The notes beneath the pieces were generated by a model that was not told the origin of the DNA, did not search any database, and saw only the letters and a list, made by a program, of their open reading frames with translations. From assembly GCA_004835665.1 (NCBI GenBank), contig RBKR01000001.1, positions 1,612,001 to 1,676,000 on the forward strand: a stretch of 64,000 nucleotides of DNA, in the 5' to 3' direction. Made by a program: the position numbers and the translations under genes. Shown one piece after another: positions 47,118 through 61,078 of the stretch (the stretch's first letter is position 1; the number at the start of each line of letters is the position of its first letter). The DNA is from Phoma sp. XZ068. Lineage: Eukaryota; Ascomycota; Dothideomycetes; Pleosporales; Didymellaceae.

Positions 47118-48728
47118 ACGAGGCGTGTATACAGTGTAATGTACGACAATGTAAAAAGACATGGAGCAGATACAGATGATAGCATATAGCAGCGAGTCAC
47201 ACTTTTGCAAAAGGCAATGCCATATGCATGTGGAAAATTTAAAGTTTAAACACCACACCAGTTCAACCTCGGTGCTGCATATTTCTGATTCAATCTCGCT
47301 GACCTGCGGAGGAAGAAGTGTTCTTGCAGCTCGTAGAACCTCTGGTTTGAGCTAGGGTCCATGTCGTTCCTCTCGCAGAATAAGTGATAGCGCAAAATGT
47401 GGCAGCCATATGCACAGAGCATATTCTATCCAATCTCAAAGTAGACATCATTCTCAACTAGACGGCTGCCCGACAGATGTAGGGAGAGGAGTATGTTCAT
47501 TTAAGTCTAACCCAGGCGCCGAAGACAAGCCAGCCCAAACAATCCCATTGGTAGGAAGGGAAGTAAAGCAAGCAGGAGACTAGACACAAACCGCAAGGCC
47601 TGCAATCTTGGAATCCCACTGGATGAAAAGTGAAAAGGAAGAGGCATTCCATGTTTGCATCAAGATTTTGGTATTGCTCGTCGTCACCACCATGACCCAA
47701 TGTAGAGTTTGGTTGTAGGCGGCAGAAGCATATTCTTGAGCATGAGTCGGTAACAACCTCTCGAGTCGTAGACAAGCCGCGTCTGAGCGCTTCTACTGCC
47801 AAACTACATACGTTCGAGATGAAAGTCCTCTCAGCCTAGAGACACATTGTTGTACTTTGATGGGACACAGAGCTGCGAGACTTCTACTTCCTTCACTACT
47901 GACTTTTCAAACTATTAAATATGCGCTACAAAATCGTACTACCGTACTGTACGTCATACGCGGAGCTGCTGGCTCACGAAGCTCGTTTCCACGACGTCAA
48001 ATGAAAAGGAAGGGGACCATGCAGCGAGGCTACCATACTCGAGCCTATTCTCCAATTCGACACTCACTGTCCAAATGTCAAAAAATAAGAGGACGACATG
48101 TTATGTCTAGGGATCGGAAGGCACCAAAGCATGCACCTGATGACATATCTGAAATCGAACTGTCTCTATCTTTGCTGATATCCATTCCACTCACCGTCTC
48201 AAAGTTCTGATCTCAAAAGAATGAAATTCTCCAATGTTACACCAGGAGCAAAAAATTGCCGAAAGTGCTCATGAGAATAATTTACTAGTGTCGAAGATTC
48301 ATAAGTTTGTTTAGCCTTCGGCGTGGAATAGCGTAAACTTGAAAAGAAGGCTTGCTGTGATTATAGCGCTTCGTAATGAGACTGCCTTCCTATATGCCAC
48401 TTCTGATACGCTAAGCAGAATTTGTATGACTGCATCCGTCGCTCTATTTGAGTCTTCCTGTCCTTCATTCATCGAATTTCAAAACAAAAAATGCAAGCAT
48501 TAACGTTCATGTCTATCAGCCCTGAAAATTTGCAAACTTCGAGTGATAAGAATTACGACATGACGACCCCCCGGCACACTTTCTCTGAAGTCAAAATTTT
48601 GCAAGAATACATAAGTCCTCATGCGGCGTCGCCTCCTTGTTTAACTCCTGGAGCGCAAGAACATGACCCAAAACAAAAAGCAGTCTATGTACTTGTCATG
48701 CCGTCGTCGACGGTTGTTTTGCCATCTT

Positions 48729-49140
48729 TCAAAGAAAATCATTCTGGCACATATTGATGATCTGGTTGTATTCTTTCTCAAATATACGCTGGCAAGCTCT
48801 AATCAATGGTTGCGTCCCCGAAGTCACCTCGAAGCACAGAATGTGGGCGACATCAAGTCTCTCCAGATTGCCGACTACACCTCTTAAGGCTCTGTCGACC
48901 TTCCATCCTGTGGAGAAGCTGTATTCTTCGAGGTCTGGCAAGACCAGCACGCTGCTGCGATACTGAAGTACCGAGCTCTTGAAGGTGCATGGTAGCCTGC
49001 AGTACGTGTGGCAGTTGTGCAGGCTTCGCGATGCACCACACATCAACGGTAAGGCCTTCGACAAGGCGTACAGATCAGGTGAGGAGGCTCTAAAGCTGCA
49101 TCTGGAAGGTCAAGTTCATGTGCACAGCGAGTACGTGTCT
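48729..49140 (-). pseudogene. Possible decayed coding sequence
   Basis: Two overlapping minus-strand frames each look protein-like (for example a Val-Asp-Val-Trp-Cys-Ile-Ala stretch near 49040, then Leu-Pro-Asp-Leu-Glu-Glu-Tyr downstream in another frame), as if a frameshift separates them. The composition vaguely recalls fungal F-box-type proteins, but no domain was confirmed. Confidence 0.15.
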
Positions 49141-49391
49141 AAATTCTACGAAGGGGCCCCAGGTCCTGCTACCTTCCGGCTCGTCTTGCGAGTATAATGC
49201 AAATACAATAATCAATCACCTGAACGAAGCATTCTGTAGGTCTCTCGATGGGGTCTATCGAGCTCTTCTAACAGCTTCTCGCCCACGCAAGATGAACCAT
49301 AGCAGTCCTCGTAGCAAGTCGCAGCCACATCCTCCCTTGACGTTATCACGTCAACATCGTTGCAGGCCGACTGTACATAGTATAAGGAGGT

Positions 49392-49451
49392 AGAATGCAT
49401 GCGCATACGTCTAGGAAGGGGAGAATGCATGCGCATACGTCTAGGAAGGGG
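49392..49451 (+). repeat. Perfect 30-bp tandem duplication
   Basis: Two identical, adjacent 30-bp copies (each containing atgcatgcgcatacg). The unit length is a multiple of three, so a minus-strand open frame (49212-49496) reads through it as a ten-residue repeat. It is likely a recent duplication. Confidence 0.9.
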
Positions 49452-50674
49452 AGGTGTGCTGAGGATTTGAAATACTGGGTTAGAGCTCGTGAGCAAAGGG
49501 GCGACGTTTGTTGCTTAGCTCCATGATATCCTACAACCTTCAAAGCTTGCTTTGTAATTCCTTCATCGCCACCAAGCTTTACACTTGCTGCCTCTTCACC
49601 GATTGCAGATCGAGCTGCGACCGCATAATGATAGACCGCTACCACGATGTCTCACCGCGCACGGCACACAGATCTACATGCTCTCACCGGCCGCGGTCCA
49701 GCAATCGTAAGCTATTTAGGCCTGTCGGTACCTGGTGGCGATGTCTGTGATGCTCGGCCGCGGATCTTCCCAGTTCCTGCGCTGTGCAACCGTCAGACAC
49801 GATGTGACCCACGATGAACAGTCGTTGCGCGATGACTGTAGTACTGAGATCGCTAGCCTCTTCTGCAGGCTGTCGAGTGTCAGCAACGCTTCAACCGCCT
49901 GGACCACGTGACCTCCAACAAAACCTCTGAGCGTCGTTCGTTTTTGGCAAGAGTTGGGTATGGATAACGTCTGGGGGTTGTCTGGAAATCCTTATTCTGT
50001 AGCGGACGTGGGCGGCTGTTGTGGCCATCGGACCTAATTGCATAAGTAAGACTGGGAACCAATAAGCACGGCTTGCTTTGAAGGTTAATGGTGCACAACA
50101 CGGTCCCTCTAGCTTCGCTTTGCCCATGTCTTTCTGTTGTAGGCCATATAATAGTTGAAGTGGTACGAGTCTCGGGCGCTGGCCGCCTATGGTGTGACCT
50201 GACCCAACAGGTCCATGGCCGACTTATTCCGTCCAGCTTACGATTGATTGAATCCTCGAGAGCGTCGCCCGATTCAAGAATGTGTTAGCAGATTGTGGTC
50301 TGACATTGCTTACTCACCACAGCTTTGGCCCAATCCAGTCGAAGCTATTCGCGGTTTGTCAACTGCCACATACGGAAGCAGTTGGACATGTTTGAGAGAA
50401 GAGCGCATGTATTGGAGAGCTCATTATGCGTACACTGTGCTTTAGACACAAGATCGTAGTGGAGACCATAAAGCAAAAATTGCAAATGCCTCTAGAATTT
50501 CTGTACACGGAGGGACTAATATGACAGGGGCCAATCCAGCAGAGGCTCGTAACCCTTTCGATCTTGTTGTATATCTGACACAGACAGTACCAAATAGAAA
50601 GTTGACCCAAGGAAATGTGATATTGGTATTGGAATTGGTATTGTGCGTTCGAAGTGGTGTTTTTAACTGTTCGT

Positions 50675-51496
50675 TTACTCGTCGTTGAGCTTGACACCGG
50701 GAGGAAGGTTCTTCTCCGACTCCGACTGAACCAACATGCCCTTGTATCCGGTAATGGGTTCGCTTCCCTGGGCCTGCAGTGTGTTAGCACACATGTCCAC
50801 ACCAAATGTATTGCAGCTGCCGCAAAATCGCTACGCACCTTCAGGTACTCCTCAGAAGCCTCCTGCCACTCCTTGGTCATGGTTCGGGGCCTGATGGGGC
50901 TGGCGAACATGCGGGTGAAAGCGAAGACGGCGAAGGCACCGAAGCAGACAGCGACGGAGAGGAAGAGAACCTTGCGGCCCTCATCCGGAGGAGGGGGGCG
51001 GCGGGGGCCGTGGGGGCCGAAGGCGATGAAGTAGGCTGTTGATTGAGTCGTGGTCAGCTCAGAGTTCTTATCCATGAGTGTGCGATGCGTTGTGAGAGGT
51101 TGCGGTGGGTGCACCGATGCCACGGGCCAACCCGGCACGACCTCATGAATTCCGGGTACGTCATGCGCCCGCTCGTGAAGCTCAATGGCTCTATAGGAGT
51201 GTTTTACGCACCAGCCTTCTTCTCCTGCATGGTCAACTCCTTCCAGTCGGTCTTCATGCGATCCCTCAACGACATCCAGAGATCGGCCTGCTCCTGGGGA
51301 GGAAGCTGCGGCTGGTTAGCAATGACTCCTCAGGTCTGAGATTGCTACGTGCATCTTCCCAGCGCTGCTCAATATTCGCGAGAGTAGGGTTGGAGATAGC
51401 GTGTGCCTGGCGGAACTGCTGGAGCTGGCTGGTGACGGGTGTGGCTCTGGGGACGGCAGCGGCGCGCGTCGCCCGGACGATCGAAGTGCGCATCAT
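50675..51496 (-). CDS. COX5: Cytochrome c oxidase subunit V (mammalian COX4 homologue)
   Basis: Four exons: 51353-51496, 51212-51305, 50839-51035 and 50675-50773, giving 177 aa. The N-terminus (about 1-30, Arg/Ala/Thr-rich) is a mitochondrial presequence. The mature protein starts near AHAISNPTLANIEQRWED and continues LPPQEQADLWMSLRDRMKTDW, YFIAFGPHGPR, one TM segment (about 100-122), and the TMTKEWQEASEEYLK motif, all typical of the family. It is a nuclear-encoded inner-membrane subunit of complex IV. The first intron (51306-51352) fits only with a GC donor (GAT|GCACGT) and a CAG acceptor; no phase-0 GT donor exists nearby. The second intron is unusually long for this region (176 bp). Two ATGs are adjacent at the start; the first was chosen. 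Confidence 0.92.
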
Positions 51497-53624
51497 GGCG
51501 GCGGTGGAGTGGAGAGTGTCGAAAATTGCGAAAGAAACCGAGAAAGCTTCCCTTCGAGGGACCTGGAGCTGCCAATGGGTGGTGGTGATGACGGTGGTGA
51601 TGGTACAAGGAGAAGGTCGAGCTTGCGGTGGGCAGGCTTGGCAAAAAACCAAAGTCATTCGACTGGTGACACAGACCACGCTGGGAACGGCGCCCAATGA
51701 GCGTGCCGTTGAAACTCACCCTCATGAAAGAGAGATAGACGCACAACTCTAAGTAAAATGTGTGCACTTGGTAGTGTCTGAATCTCGTGATACAATATGA
51801 CCCATGCCAATGACGATTTGTATCGCTCTTTCCACGTTGAGCGTGAGCAACGAGCTGAAGGGATTGAGCACAGAACCCTCACGGACTGCTGCGGAACATC
51901 TCAGCGTGTATCAAGTAGCGTCCAAAGATCCAGCGGCAAAGCCAAGTGGTAGCTCGGTCTGCAAGGTCGACACAGATATGATGTTGCTCAAGTGTGCCCT
52001 TGAGCGTTTGTGGTGGGGCTCATGTTCAATCGTAGAAGTCACCGAGGGAAAAGTCACCGAGGGGAGCAGAATGTGCATCGAAAGCACCCATTGTTGTAAT
52101 CTATTGACAGCTGCAAGGGTAACCAAGTCCTATATGGCACTCAAGCTCCAGTTGCACATGAGCGATGCGCCTGTAGCACAGTGCTGAGCACGTTGCTAAA
52201 GCTCGCAAACTGCCTCAGTTCCACACGATCGGTACCAGGGTGGTTGGACAGCAGTGTGTCCACACCCTTGACAGACTACGTGTAAGACAAGCAGACTGTG
52301 CAAATCACTTTCTGAAAGGGTTCAAGACTCGTACAATTATGTCGAGATATCCAGAGGTCTCTTCGGTTCTGCTATGATGACATGTGGTCACATGACTGAT
52401 GCGCTTTGCCTCGAACTATCAGTAGGGTAAGCGATGAGGAGACAAAAGCCTCATTCCACTTTATCAGAAACCGATTCAATCATTCCAAGGGCAATTGATC
52501 GCTCAAACTTTATTTCATACTTGTTGCTCGGTGGTGTTTCGTGGTGGAGGTAGCTGTACCTTGGCAGCTAAACCTTCAAAGCTCAAGCTTGTCAGCCCTA
52601 CGGAGCTGGGAGCTGAGAGCTTCGATCACTGCCTCAAGCGGAGACGCGTCCATTGCCCCTCCATTTATGCAGGTACTCTGAGAAGATCTGGACGCCGTTG
52701 TCGCACATTATTGTCAGGTGGTGAGTTCAAGAATGCTTTAGCTGACCCCTCGTCTAGCCCACCTGTCAGGTCTCGGCCGCGGATGCTTTGCGCCTCGCAT
52801 CTCAATCAATCTCAACGACTACGTGCTTGCGTGGCGGTCAGAATCTCGGTGGTTACACCAGAAGCTCGTCTCCCCGCGTTGACCGGTTCCATGGTGTCGA
52901 ATGGCTGTGTTTATTCTATCGAATGATCGAATGATCCCGAATACTATGATTGATTACCAGTCACGCTGAGTGAATGCTTCTGCTAACTAGCTTACTCCAC
53001 GCCGCCGTGGCGAGCATTACGAGACGTGCGGCGACTTCTTTCGTAAGCTGTTTAGAGATGTGCACCTGCGGTACTAGGCGTGCTTGTCTGTATGGCTGTT
53101 AGCAAAAGCCAAGTGAAGCAATATGCAAGGGTAGCGGTCGACCACATCGTGGGACACAAGTCAATTGAGGCTCTAGGTGGGCACCAGCTCGAGATTCCAA
53201 AGAGGGCCTCGGGCACGCTTTAAGGCCAGGTTCGACGCATCCGGGATGCTCCTCACCCCGTTGCTTTCCGTGCATTCTCACGATGGCTGCACGGCGCCCG
53301 AGGTACGGTTGCAGCTGTGCAGCATGCCATCAAGCTCAACGCAGCCGGCCGGGTGTGTGGGAGGGCACAAAGGAGCTCATTGGATCCGGCCCGCGTCGCA
53401 GCTATCTGATTACACTCCTTTTTTTGACTTGTGACGTTTTGCCTTGCCCCGCTCTTTCCACCAGACGACCCAACAAACACCGCGCCTTCCCAGCCCACCA
53501 CAAATCTCTTCTTCCAAGCTTCCAGACTACTTTAGATTCCTTTAAAGCGTGAGCGCCTCTTGACTTTCCAATTCATCATTCCCTCTCAATTGACACTTTT
53601 TCACAGAACAACAGTCTATCCATC
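51497..53624. promoter_or_regulatory. Divergent promoter region COX5 / GAPDH
   Basis: This 2.1-kb gap between divergent starts contains no supported gene. The 220 bp before the GAPDH ATG are strongly C/T-rich (for example CTCCTTTTTTT near 53420 and CCCTCTCAATTG before the start), the pyrimidine-rich leader typical of strong fungal glycolytic promoters. An ATG-started 127-codon frame (51804-52187) looks random. Confidence 0.5.
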
Positions 53625-54838
<1,214 letters not shown>

Positions 54839-56785
54839 GAGTCAGGACAGAGCCAGGCAATGCCTAAGCTTTGAGAGCTAAATTGGGAAGGATATGAAAG
54901 CTGCTGTTAGTAGGTCCTGTGATGAAAGATACGCTGGGTTTGCAGCAACAAATATATGTTCACGCCAGACATGAATCAATGAATAATAGTACAACAAACA
55001 ACATCTTGTCCGCGCTATCAACCTTGACTACAGTATTGACTTGAAGTCGTCACACGACATGCAATTGACGTTCCCCTCACCCGTTGACGGTCGTGAGCCA
55101 ACGGAAGCTACCCCTGTCGACGGATTGTCTAGCGTCCGTATACCAGCCTCACCCGAGGCTGTCATATCCGGGGCAGCATGTGCGGATGCACTCCCGAGGA
55201 GTACCACAGTGTTTATCCCGCGTTAGTTCCCGACATTTAGACCCATTGCGACTGTGGAGTTGCTCGTTTTACGTACGGGGAACATATGGGGCTGCGTCCC
55301 GGAGCAAATCGGGTGGAGAATGATGGGAGTCCGAGACGGTGGGTAGAAACGGCTTTGAGAGGTCTGCGGAAGAAGAGAGGTGCAGTGTAGTTGAGAATGA
55401 TGTAGTGAGTGAGCGTGGGCTAAGTGTTTTTCCGATGTGATAGTTGTTGTGCTTTTCGCGCGGTGTTCGTCCCAGTGAACGAACAGGAAGACTTGTGTGA
55501 AATTCCGCACCTTGACATCAAACTGCAAACCTACATTGATAGTTGAGCGAACACAGCTTCAAACTCCAAACACAGCCTCAATCCCAGCTGGCTTCAGTTT
55601 GTGATAGAGTAGATTTCTACCCATCTCAGCGATCTCTTGGACAAGCTCATCAGCGCATTTGAAGTTATTAGTACAAAGGTACCAAGAGTCTTGCTATGGC
55701 TTCTGACTGAAAATAGACAATAGAAAACAGGAAAGCTTTTCGGCAGCAGACTTCTTGGTTGCAAAAGATTGAAAATGCAATGTGCTTTTCATCACATCGC
55801 AAAGACGCTGCAGCGCTGTTATACGTAGGTAGTAACTTGCTAGAGGCGAGTAATCTGTGTATTCCAAAAGAGGGGGGCATATTATCTATGATAAAAAGAC
55901 AAGAGTGAGAGAAGGCGATGTCTTGTATATCTTCCATGAAGCCATGTTCAAAGTACTTATCAGAGTAAGAACAAGCTGTAGATGCGTAGGGGGCGTCATT
56001 ACGAAACAGGCTAGTGTGGCTTAGTCACGCGCGGTCTTGCTGGGCGCGTCTGTCCAGAGCATCATCAACTACCTCCGACTCTAACCAAGACACATTCGCC
56101 GTTACTTGCTTCGTCCAAGCCCCAGCTACTTGTAGAGCTTGTCTTACTTCCGGTTCCTACTTACCATACTTTCGGCCCTTCTGCAGATTTCGGCGCGGTC
56201 ACGAAACCAACCATCCTCTAGTATCACACGCTGTGAAGGGCAGTATCACGAGACGAGTAACGAATCGATCTCTTACACACGGACACACAATTTTTATTGC
56301 TGCCGTTCGCTCAAGCTGCAGTCCGTGTACCGATTTGCACCGAACGTATTGGCATTCTGCTGTATGTTTCTGAAAGAGAAGTAACACCCAGAACGGTCCT
56401 CGATTTAATCTCCATGAGGTAAAGCTGTTGGTACGTTCACTCTGCTCTGTACTCTTCATACTCTTCTCAAACCATGTTGAGCTCTCGCCGCCTACTTCTT
56501 ACTCCTCTCTCATCTTTGCTCGTATCATCTATCTTGATTTCAAGACGCTCTTCTATATCTCGAAAACATTTGCGAAGTCATTGCGAGACAAGTCAATCGC
56601 TTGCTCCTGTTCGTCGTTTGCCACTCTGGGTCTTGATTAGTAGCTTTGTCCAGCCTTCATTCTGCTATTGCGTCCCATTGGCAAACCATTTTCGATGCTG
56701 ACAAGGCATTATAGCTGCTGGTCTCTACTCGTGCACTGCGAGGCGCTCGGCGCTCGGCGCTCGCATTAGCTGATTGGGCGTCAAA
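54839..56785. other. Intergenic, GAPDH to HDA1, 1.9 kb
   Basis: This tandem plus-strand gap has no supported gene. A 75-codon ATG-started frame (56474-56701) lies in the C/T-rich HDA1 leader and may act as an upstream open frame or be chance. A 7-bp unit repeats three times at 56742-56762. Confidence 0.4.
56742..56762 (+). repeat. Short tandem repeat, 7 bp x 3, in HDA1 leader
   Basis: Three perfect copies of GGCGCTC end 23 bp before the HDA1 start codon. This GC-rich repeat could vary in copy number between isolates. Confidence 0.75.
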
Positions 56786-59621
56786 ATGAACGACGTGGAT
56801 GTCCCAATGGAGGACGAGATAATCGCCTCCACCGAGTTCAACAGTGGACCAACGGATTATGCACCGGAGTTTGTGATTCCAACCGATGTTTTTACAAACC
56901 CAAACACGGCCCATCTACCAAAGAATGCCCAACTACCACCCTACGAGAGTGCGTCCTCCTTGCGCCCAATCTCGCATTATGTGGATGGCCGATCAGATAG
57001 AATGGACATCAAACGAACTACTCCACATCGGCGGGCAAGCCCACAAGTACGGATACCGCCGAAACCAAGATCACAGGCCTTACCGTACGCCACATTGAAG
57101 ACAGGCTTAGTTTACGACCCGCGCATGCGATTCCATGCGGAGCTTCCCAATGACTCTTCGGCAGACGACATACATCCCGAAGATCCGCGCCGCATTCACT
57201 CGATATTTGAAGAGCTTCGAGAGGCTGGGCTTGTACGCGGCCCAGAGAGCCTAGAGAGTGATGAAAATGATGAGTATTGTTGGAGGATTGGGATCCGGCC
57301 GGCCGAAGAGCACGAGATTCTGACAATCCATACCAAGCAGCATTATGATTTCGTACATTCTCTTCAAAGTAAGCTTACGGCCCTAAGGACTGAAGTTTAG
57401 CTAACATGGGATATAGCCATGTCAGTGGAGGACTTGCAAGAACAGGGAGAGAAGCTGGACTCGATCTACTTCAACCATTCCACATACGACTGCGCCAGAC
57501 TAGCAGCAGGAGGCGCGATTGAGGCGTGCAAAGCTGTAGTGCAGGGATCTGTGCGCAACGCGATTGCCATCATCCGTCCACCAGGTCATCACGCTGAGAG
57601 CGACCAACCTTCTGGATTCTGCATCTTCAACAACGTTCCTATTGCGACACGTGTGTGTCAAGACGCGTATCCGCAGACCTGCAGAAAGGTTCTGATTCTC
57701 GATTGGGACGTTCATCATGGAAATGGTATCCAACACGCATTCTACAACGACCCAAATGTGCTCTATATATCGTTGCACGTTTTTCGTGGCGGGAACTTCT
57801 ATCCCAACCTACCGGACGGCGACTTGAACTTTTGCGGAGAGGGAGACGGTATGGGGAAGAATGTCAACATACCATGGGACGAACATGGTATGGGCGATGC
57901 AGAGTATCTCTACGCATTCCAAGAAGTGGTCATGCCAATAGCTAGCGAGTTTGATCCAGATCTAGTCATCATCTCGGCTGGGTTCGATGCCGCTGAAGGG
58001 GATGTACTCGGCGGCTGTTTCGTCACCCCGGCTTGCTACGGTCACATGACCCATATGCTTTCGCGCTTGGCTAAAGGAAAGCTTGTGGTATGCCTGGAGG
58101 GAGGCTACAACTTGCGCTCTATCGCCCGTTCTGCCCTTGCGGTAACCAGAGTGTTGATGCAAGAGCCCCCAGATCGACTTAGCGAGGACTTACCGGCACC
58201 GAAAGCGACTGCTGTACGTACGATCGAGCAAGTGAAGCGCCAGCACGCGAAATACTGGAAATGCTTGTACCCGAAACACCTCGATAGGACCGACCCGGGA
58301 TTTGCCGCTACAGATGCATTACATAACGTCATCAGAGAATGGCAAAGCCAACGTCTCGCTAAAGAGCATTTCATGATACCGCTGCCCCTACAGATTAACC
58401 AGGCTGGACTTTCACAAACATTCGAACACAATGTGATCGCAACGTAAGTGCTGTGTATCTGGATAAAGATGGTGACCCAGCTAATCTTCTAGGCCTGGCT
58501 TTATGGAGCGTAAACCCCTTCTGGTGATTTTCCATGACCCTCCTAGCTTCCAGGACCACCTAGACCCAGTTACTGGTAGGAGAGAGCTACACAACACATG
58601 GCTTGTGAGTACACCCTACAGTCTCGTGCTGCACAGCCACTGACCTTGAACTGAAAGACTGATGGAACCAAGAGCTACATCGACTGGGCCATAACAAACG
58701 AGTTTTCCGTCATCGATGTGAATGTTCCTCAGATTGTGGCTGTGGAGAATGAAGAGGTACCTTGCTCAGCCTCTTATCGTTACCGATCGAAGCTAACAAA
58801 AAGTAGTCGAATTTAGGCTTCACCAAAGCGGACGATCAAAAGGTTCGGTCAGACAGGACCCGCGAAATGGCCAACTATCTCTGGACAAATTACATCGAGT
58901 CAGTTGCTCACTGCAAAGTGGGAAAGGTTACTGACGGAGGCGCAGACCCAGTGAGGCGACACAAGTGTTCTTTATGGGGATAGGTGATGCTTATCTTGGC
59001 TTGGTCGACCTATTAGGTCGCAATGGTGATTAATCCTGAGAGAATCTGACGTCCTCGACTGACCGTGCTAGAAACTACTACCGAAGAGGGAAGCAGAGTT
59101 GAGCTCATCATAGGGTTTGTGGCTGATTCGGCTATACAATCCGTCAAACGTCCTACAGACGATGATGTTGGGACATGGTATTACTACGTACGTCACACTT
59201 ATCCTGTACACAACCTTGCCATCAGCTGATTCACATTTATTAGCACACCAAGATATTTGTGAAGAATAGTCACTTCGCCTTCAATCGCAACACAACAAAG
59301 AAGTTGCGCAAGAAGCTGGGAGACCTCCAGCAATCGGACTGGGATACACTAGACGAAATGCTCGTAGGCCACCGGCAAGAAGTACAAGAATTGTTGTTGG
59401 AGAAAAAGAGCGAATTCGCAGAGGAAACCGAGAACTCGACTCCTACTGATGATGACCAGCAGGCGGCACTAAATGGCGGCTTTCGAAGTCCTCCTCGAGG
59501 CCTCGACGCACAAGCGATAAAAGCAAGACACGCAAATGGACTGCGAGGTCTGCCGCCTGTTGGTGTCTTCTCTAGTCCAGTGCCTAGAAGTCCCAGAAGT
59601 CCAATGGGGAAACCGTACTGA
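56786..59621 (+). CDS. HDA1: Class II histone deacetylase Hda1 with C-terminal Arb2 domain
   Basis: Eight exons: 56786-57368, 57417-58443, 58493-58604, 58658-58756, 58807-58898, 58946-59025, 59072-59187 and 59244-59621, giving 828 aa. An N-terminal extension (1-100) precedes the arginase-like deacetylase domain (about 105-460): RPPGHHAE with the catalytic His pair (about 252-253), LDWDVHHGNG with the zinc ligands Asp292 and His294, the ISAGFDAAEGD ligand Asp, and CLEGGYNL. After residue 530 the Arb2 domain follows (LLVIFHDPP, FFMGIGDAYLGLVDLL), as in yeast Hda1 and fission-yeast Clr3. The family removes acetyl groups from H3 and H2B and represses subtelomeric and silenced genes. The C-terminal 80 residues are disordered. 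All phases agree; no defects were seen. Confidence 0.96.
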
Positions 59622-61078
59622 TAGTGTTGGCGAATGGGCTTCGGCCTTCCATTTGTATTGTTCATATTGCATGGCACAGCGTTTGTTTGATCTTTCGATG
59701 CGCTGCCATGATTTAGAGCTCATGTAGTTTGTATACCATTTCGATCGGAATCCTGGTGCGATGGTATCATCTATCTTAGCAGAGCTATCGGCTGTTTGGA
59801 CCAATGGATGCCTCGACCGATATCAGTAAGGTCGCATGTAAGCTGGCGGCGTGCTGACATTGTCAGGGACGCGTTGCATTCACATTCAGCAAGCGAGAAT
59901 ACTTAATCCATATGCTACCTCCACCCACACATATTCGGCAAATGCTTTGCCGAAGATCGCTGTCGATTGTGCATCTGGTTTGCTGACAGATCTTCTTTTA
60001 GAACGGGCTTCCACTCCTGGCAGTGGATCGCCATTGCCAATGCGGCTTGCATACGGATATACTATCGAACTCAGGAAAACGCACACCCCTCAGGCACACC
60101 CGAAGTTTCCTATGCATGTGGCTGTCTGCGAATCCGAAGTTGTGCTGATGCGTAAAGGTAAATGGCGGGTAGCAAGGACCATGACCTCGCTTGATGTGAA
60201 TACTAGGCGCATGGCTAGGCTGTTCCAACCCTAGTGGACCCTCGCTGTCCCAAGCAGTCGGTGTGGCTTTCCGATCAGGACAACAGCTGAACAGTCCGGC
60301 AGCACTTTCTTCCAAGTAGCGAGATCCAGACCTGTGGTTATGCAACTGAACCAATTTTTCCAGTACGCAGCTCTTGCCTTTCAATTTCGAAAAGAGAGTT
60401 GGACTCTCGGAAAGTAGGAACGGGGGACGGCAAAGGGCCCCTGTCAGCAACACGAAGGAAGCGCACCTGCGAGCCTTACAACGCGGCCTTCCTATTACAA
60501 GATTCCCGCGAGGCTGCCAATCTTTAAAAATACCTGCACACTTGTGCTGACGGACGGCCCCGCCACGGCAGAAATCAACGCCCAGAACCCGTCGTAGATT
60601 GGAACCCATGTCGACGATGCAGCGCAACAACAAGCGAAGCCATTCAGCTCGCGCTCTCTCAGCCTACGGCCGTGTTGCAGCGGATAATTCGCACCACCGA
60701 TAGGTTGGGTAAGGAGCCTTGGCTGGCGGAGTGAAGAACGTGAATTCTAAGAGGCTCATCGGTCAGCCATAAAGCGGTGATCCCTGATGCAGGGAAGGCT
60801 GTGGAGACTTGGTGCTGACGGACGGGCGAAGCATGCTGTGCTGGAAACCTGAAGGTGGGTATGCAGCATGATTGTTCATAAGCTGAGCGTCAGCCGTACG
60901 CGACGGGTCTGTTCCTGCCTTTTCGACGCTCCTGGATGACCTAGAATATTATTATCATTGAGAAGGCTGAGATTGGGGTACCGCTGAGATTATATCGACA
61001 AATTACGCCGCCATACGTCAGGCGAATCGCTATTCCGTGTCTACTACGCCGTACGACCTCTTGCATACAGAAGAGATA
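59622..61078. other. Intergenic, HDA1 to cupredoxin-fold gene, 1.5 kb
   Basis: No convincing gene. A 211-codon minus frame (59998-60633) overlaps a 127-codon plus frame; neither has a domain or splice support. The last several hundred bases presumably hold the promoter of the next gene. Confidence 0.4.

Larger units (their letters stand above)
47118..50674. other. Gene-poor region, 3.6 kb
   Basis: This gap lies between the HEM13 stop (plus) and the COX5 stop (minus). No intact gene was recognised. On the minus strand at about 48730-49500 several short coding-like stretches in different frames suggest a decayed gene. A perfect 30-bp tandem duplication is at 49392-49451. Confidence 0.45.

Noticed and set aside
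51804..52187. 127-codon plus frame with scattered Cys
   Set aside because: The N-terminal hydrophobic stretch is too short for a confident signal peptide, and a frame of this length is expected by chance in a 2-kb gap.
59998..60633. 211-codon minus frame overlapping a 127-codon plus frame
   Set aside because: Neither frame shows a domain, splice structure or coding-type bias; mutually overlapping frames on opposite strands cannot both be supported.
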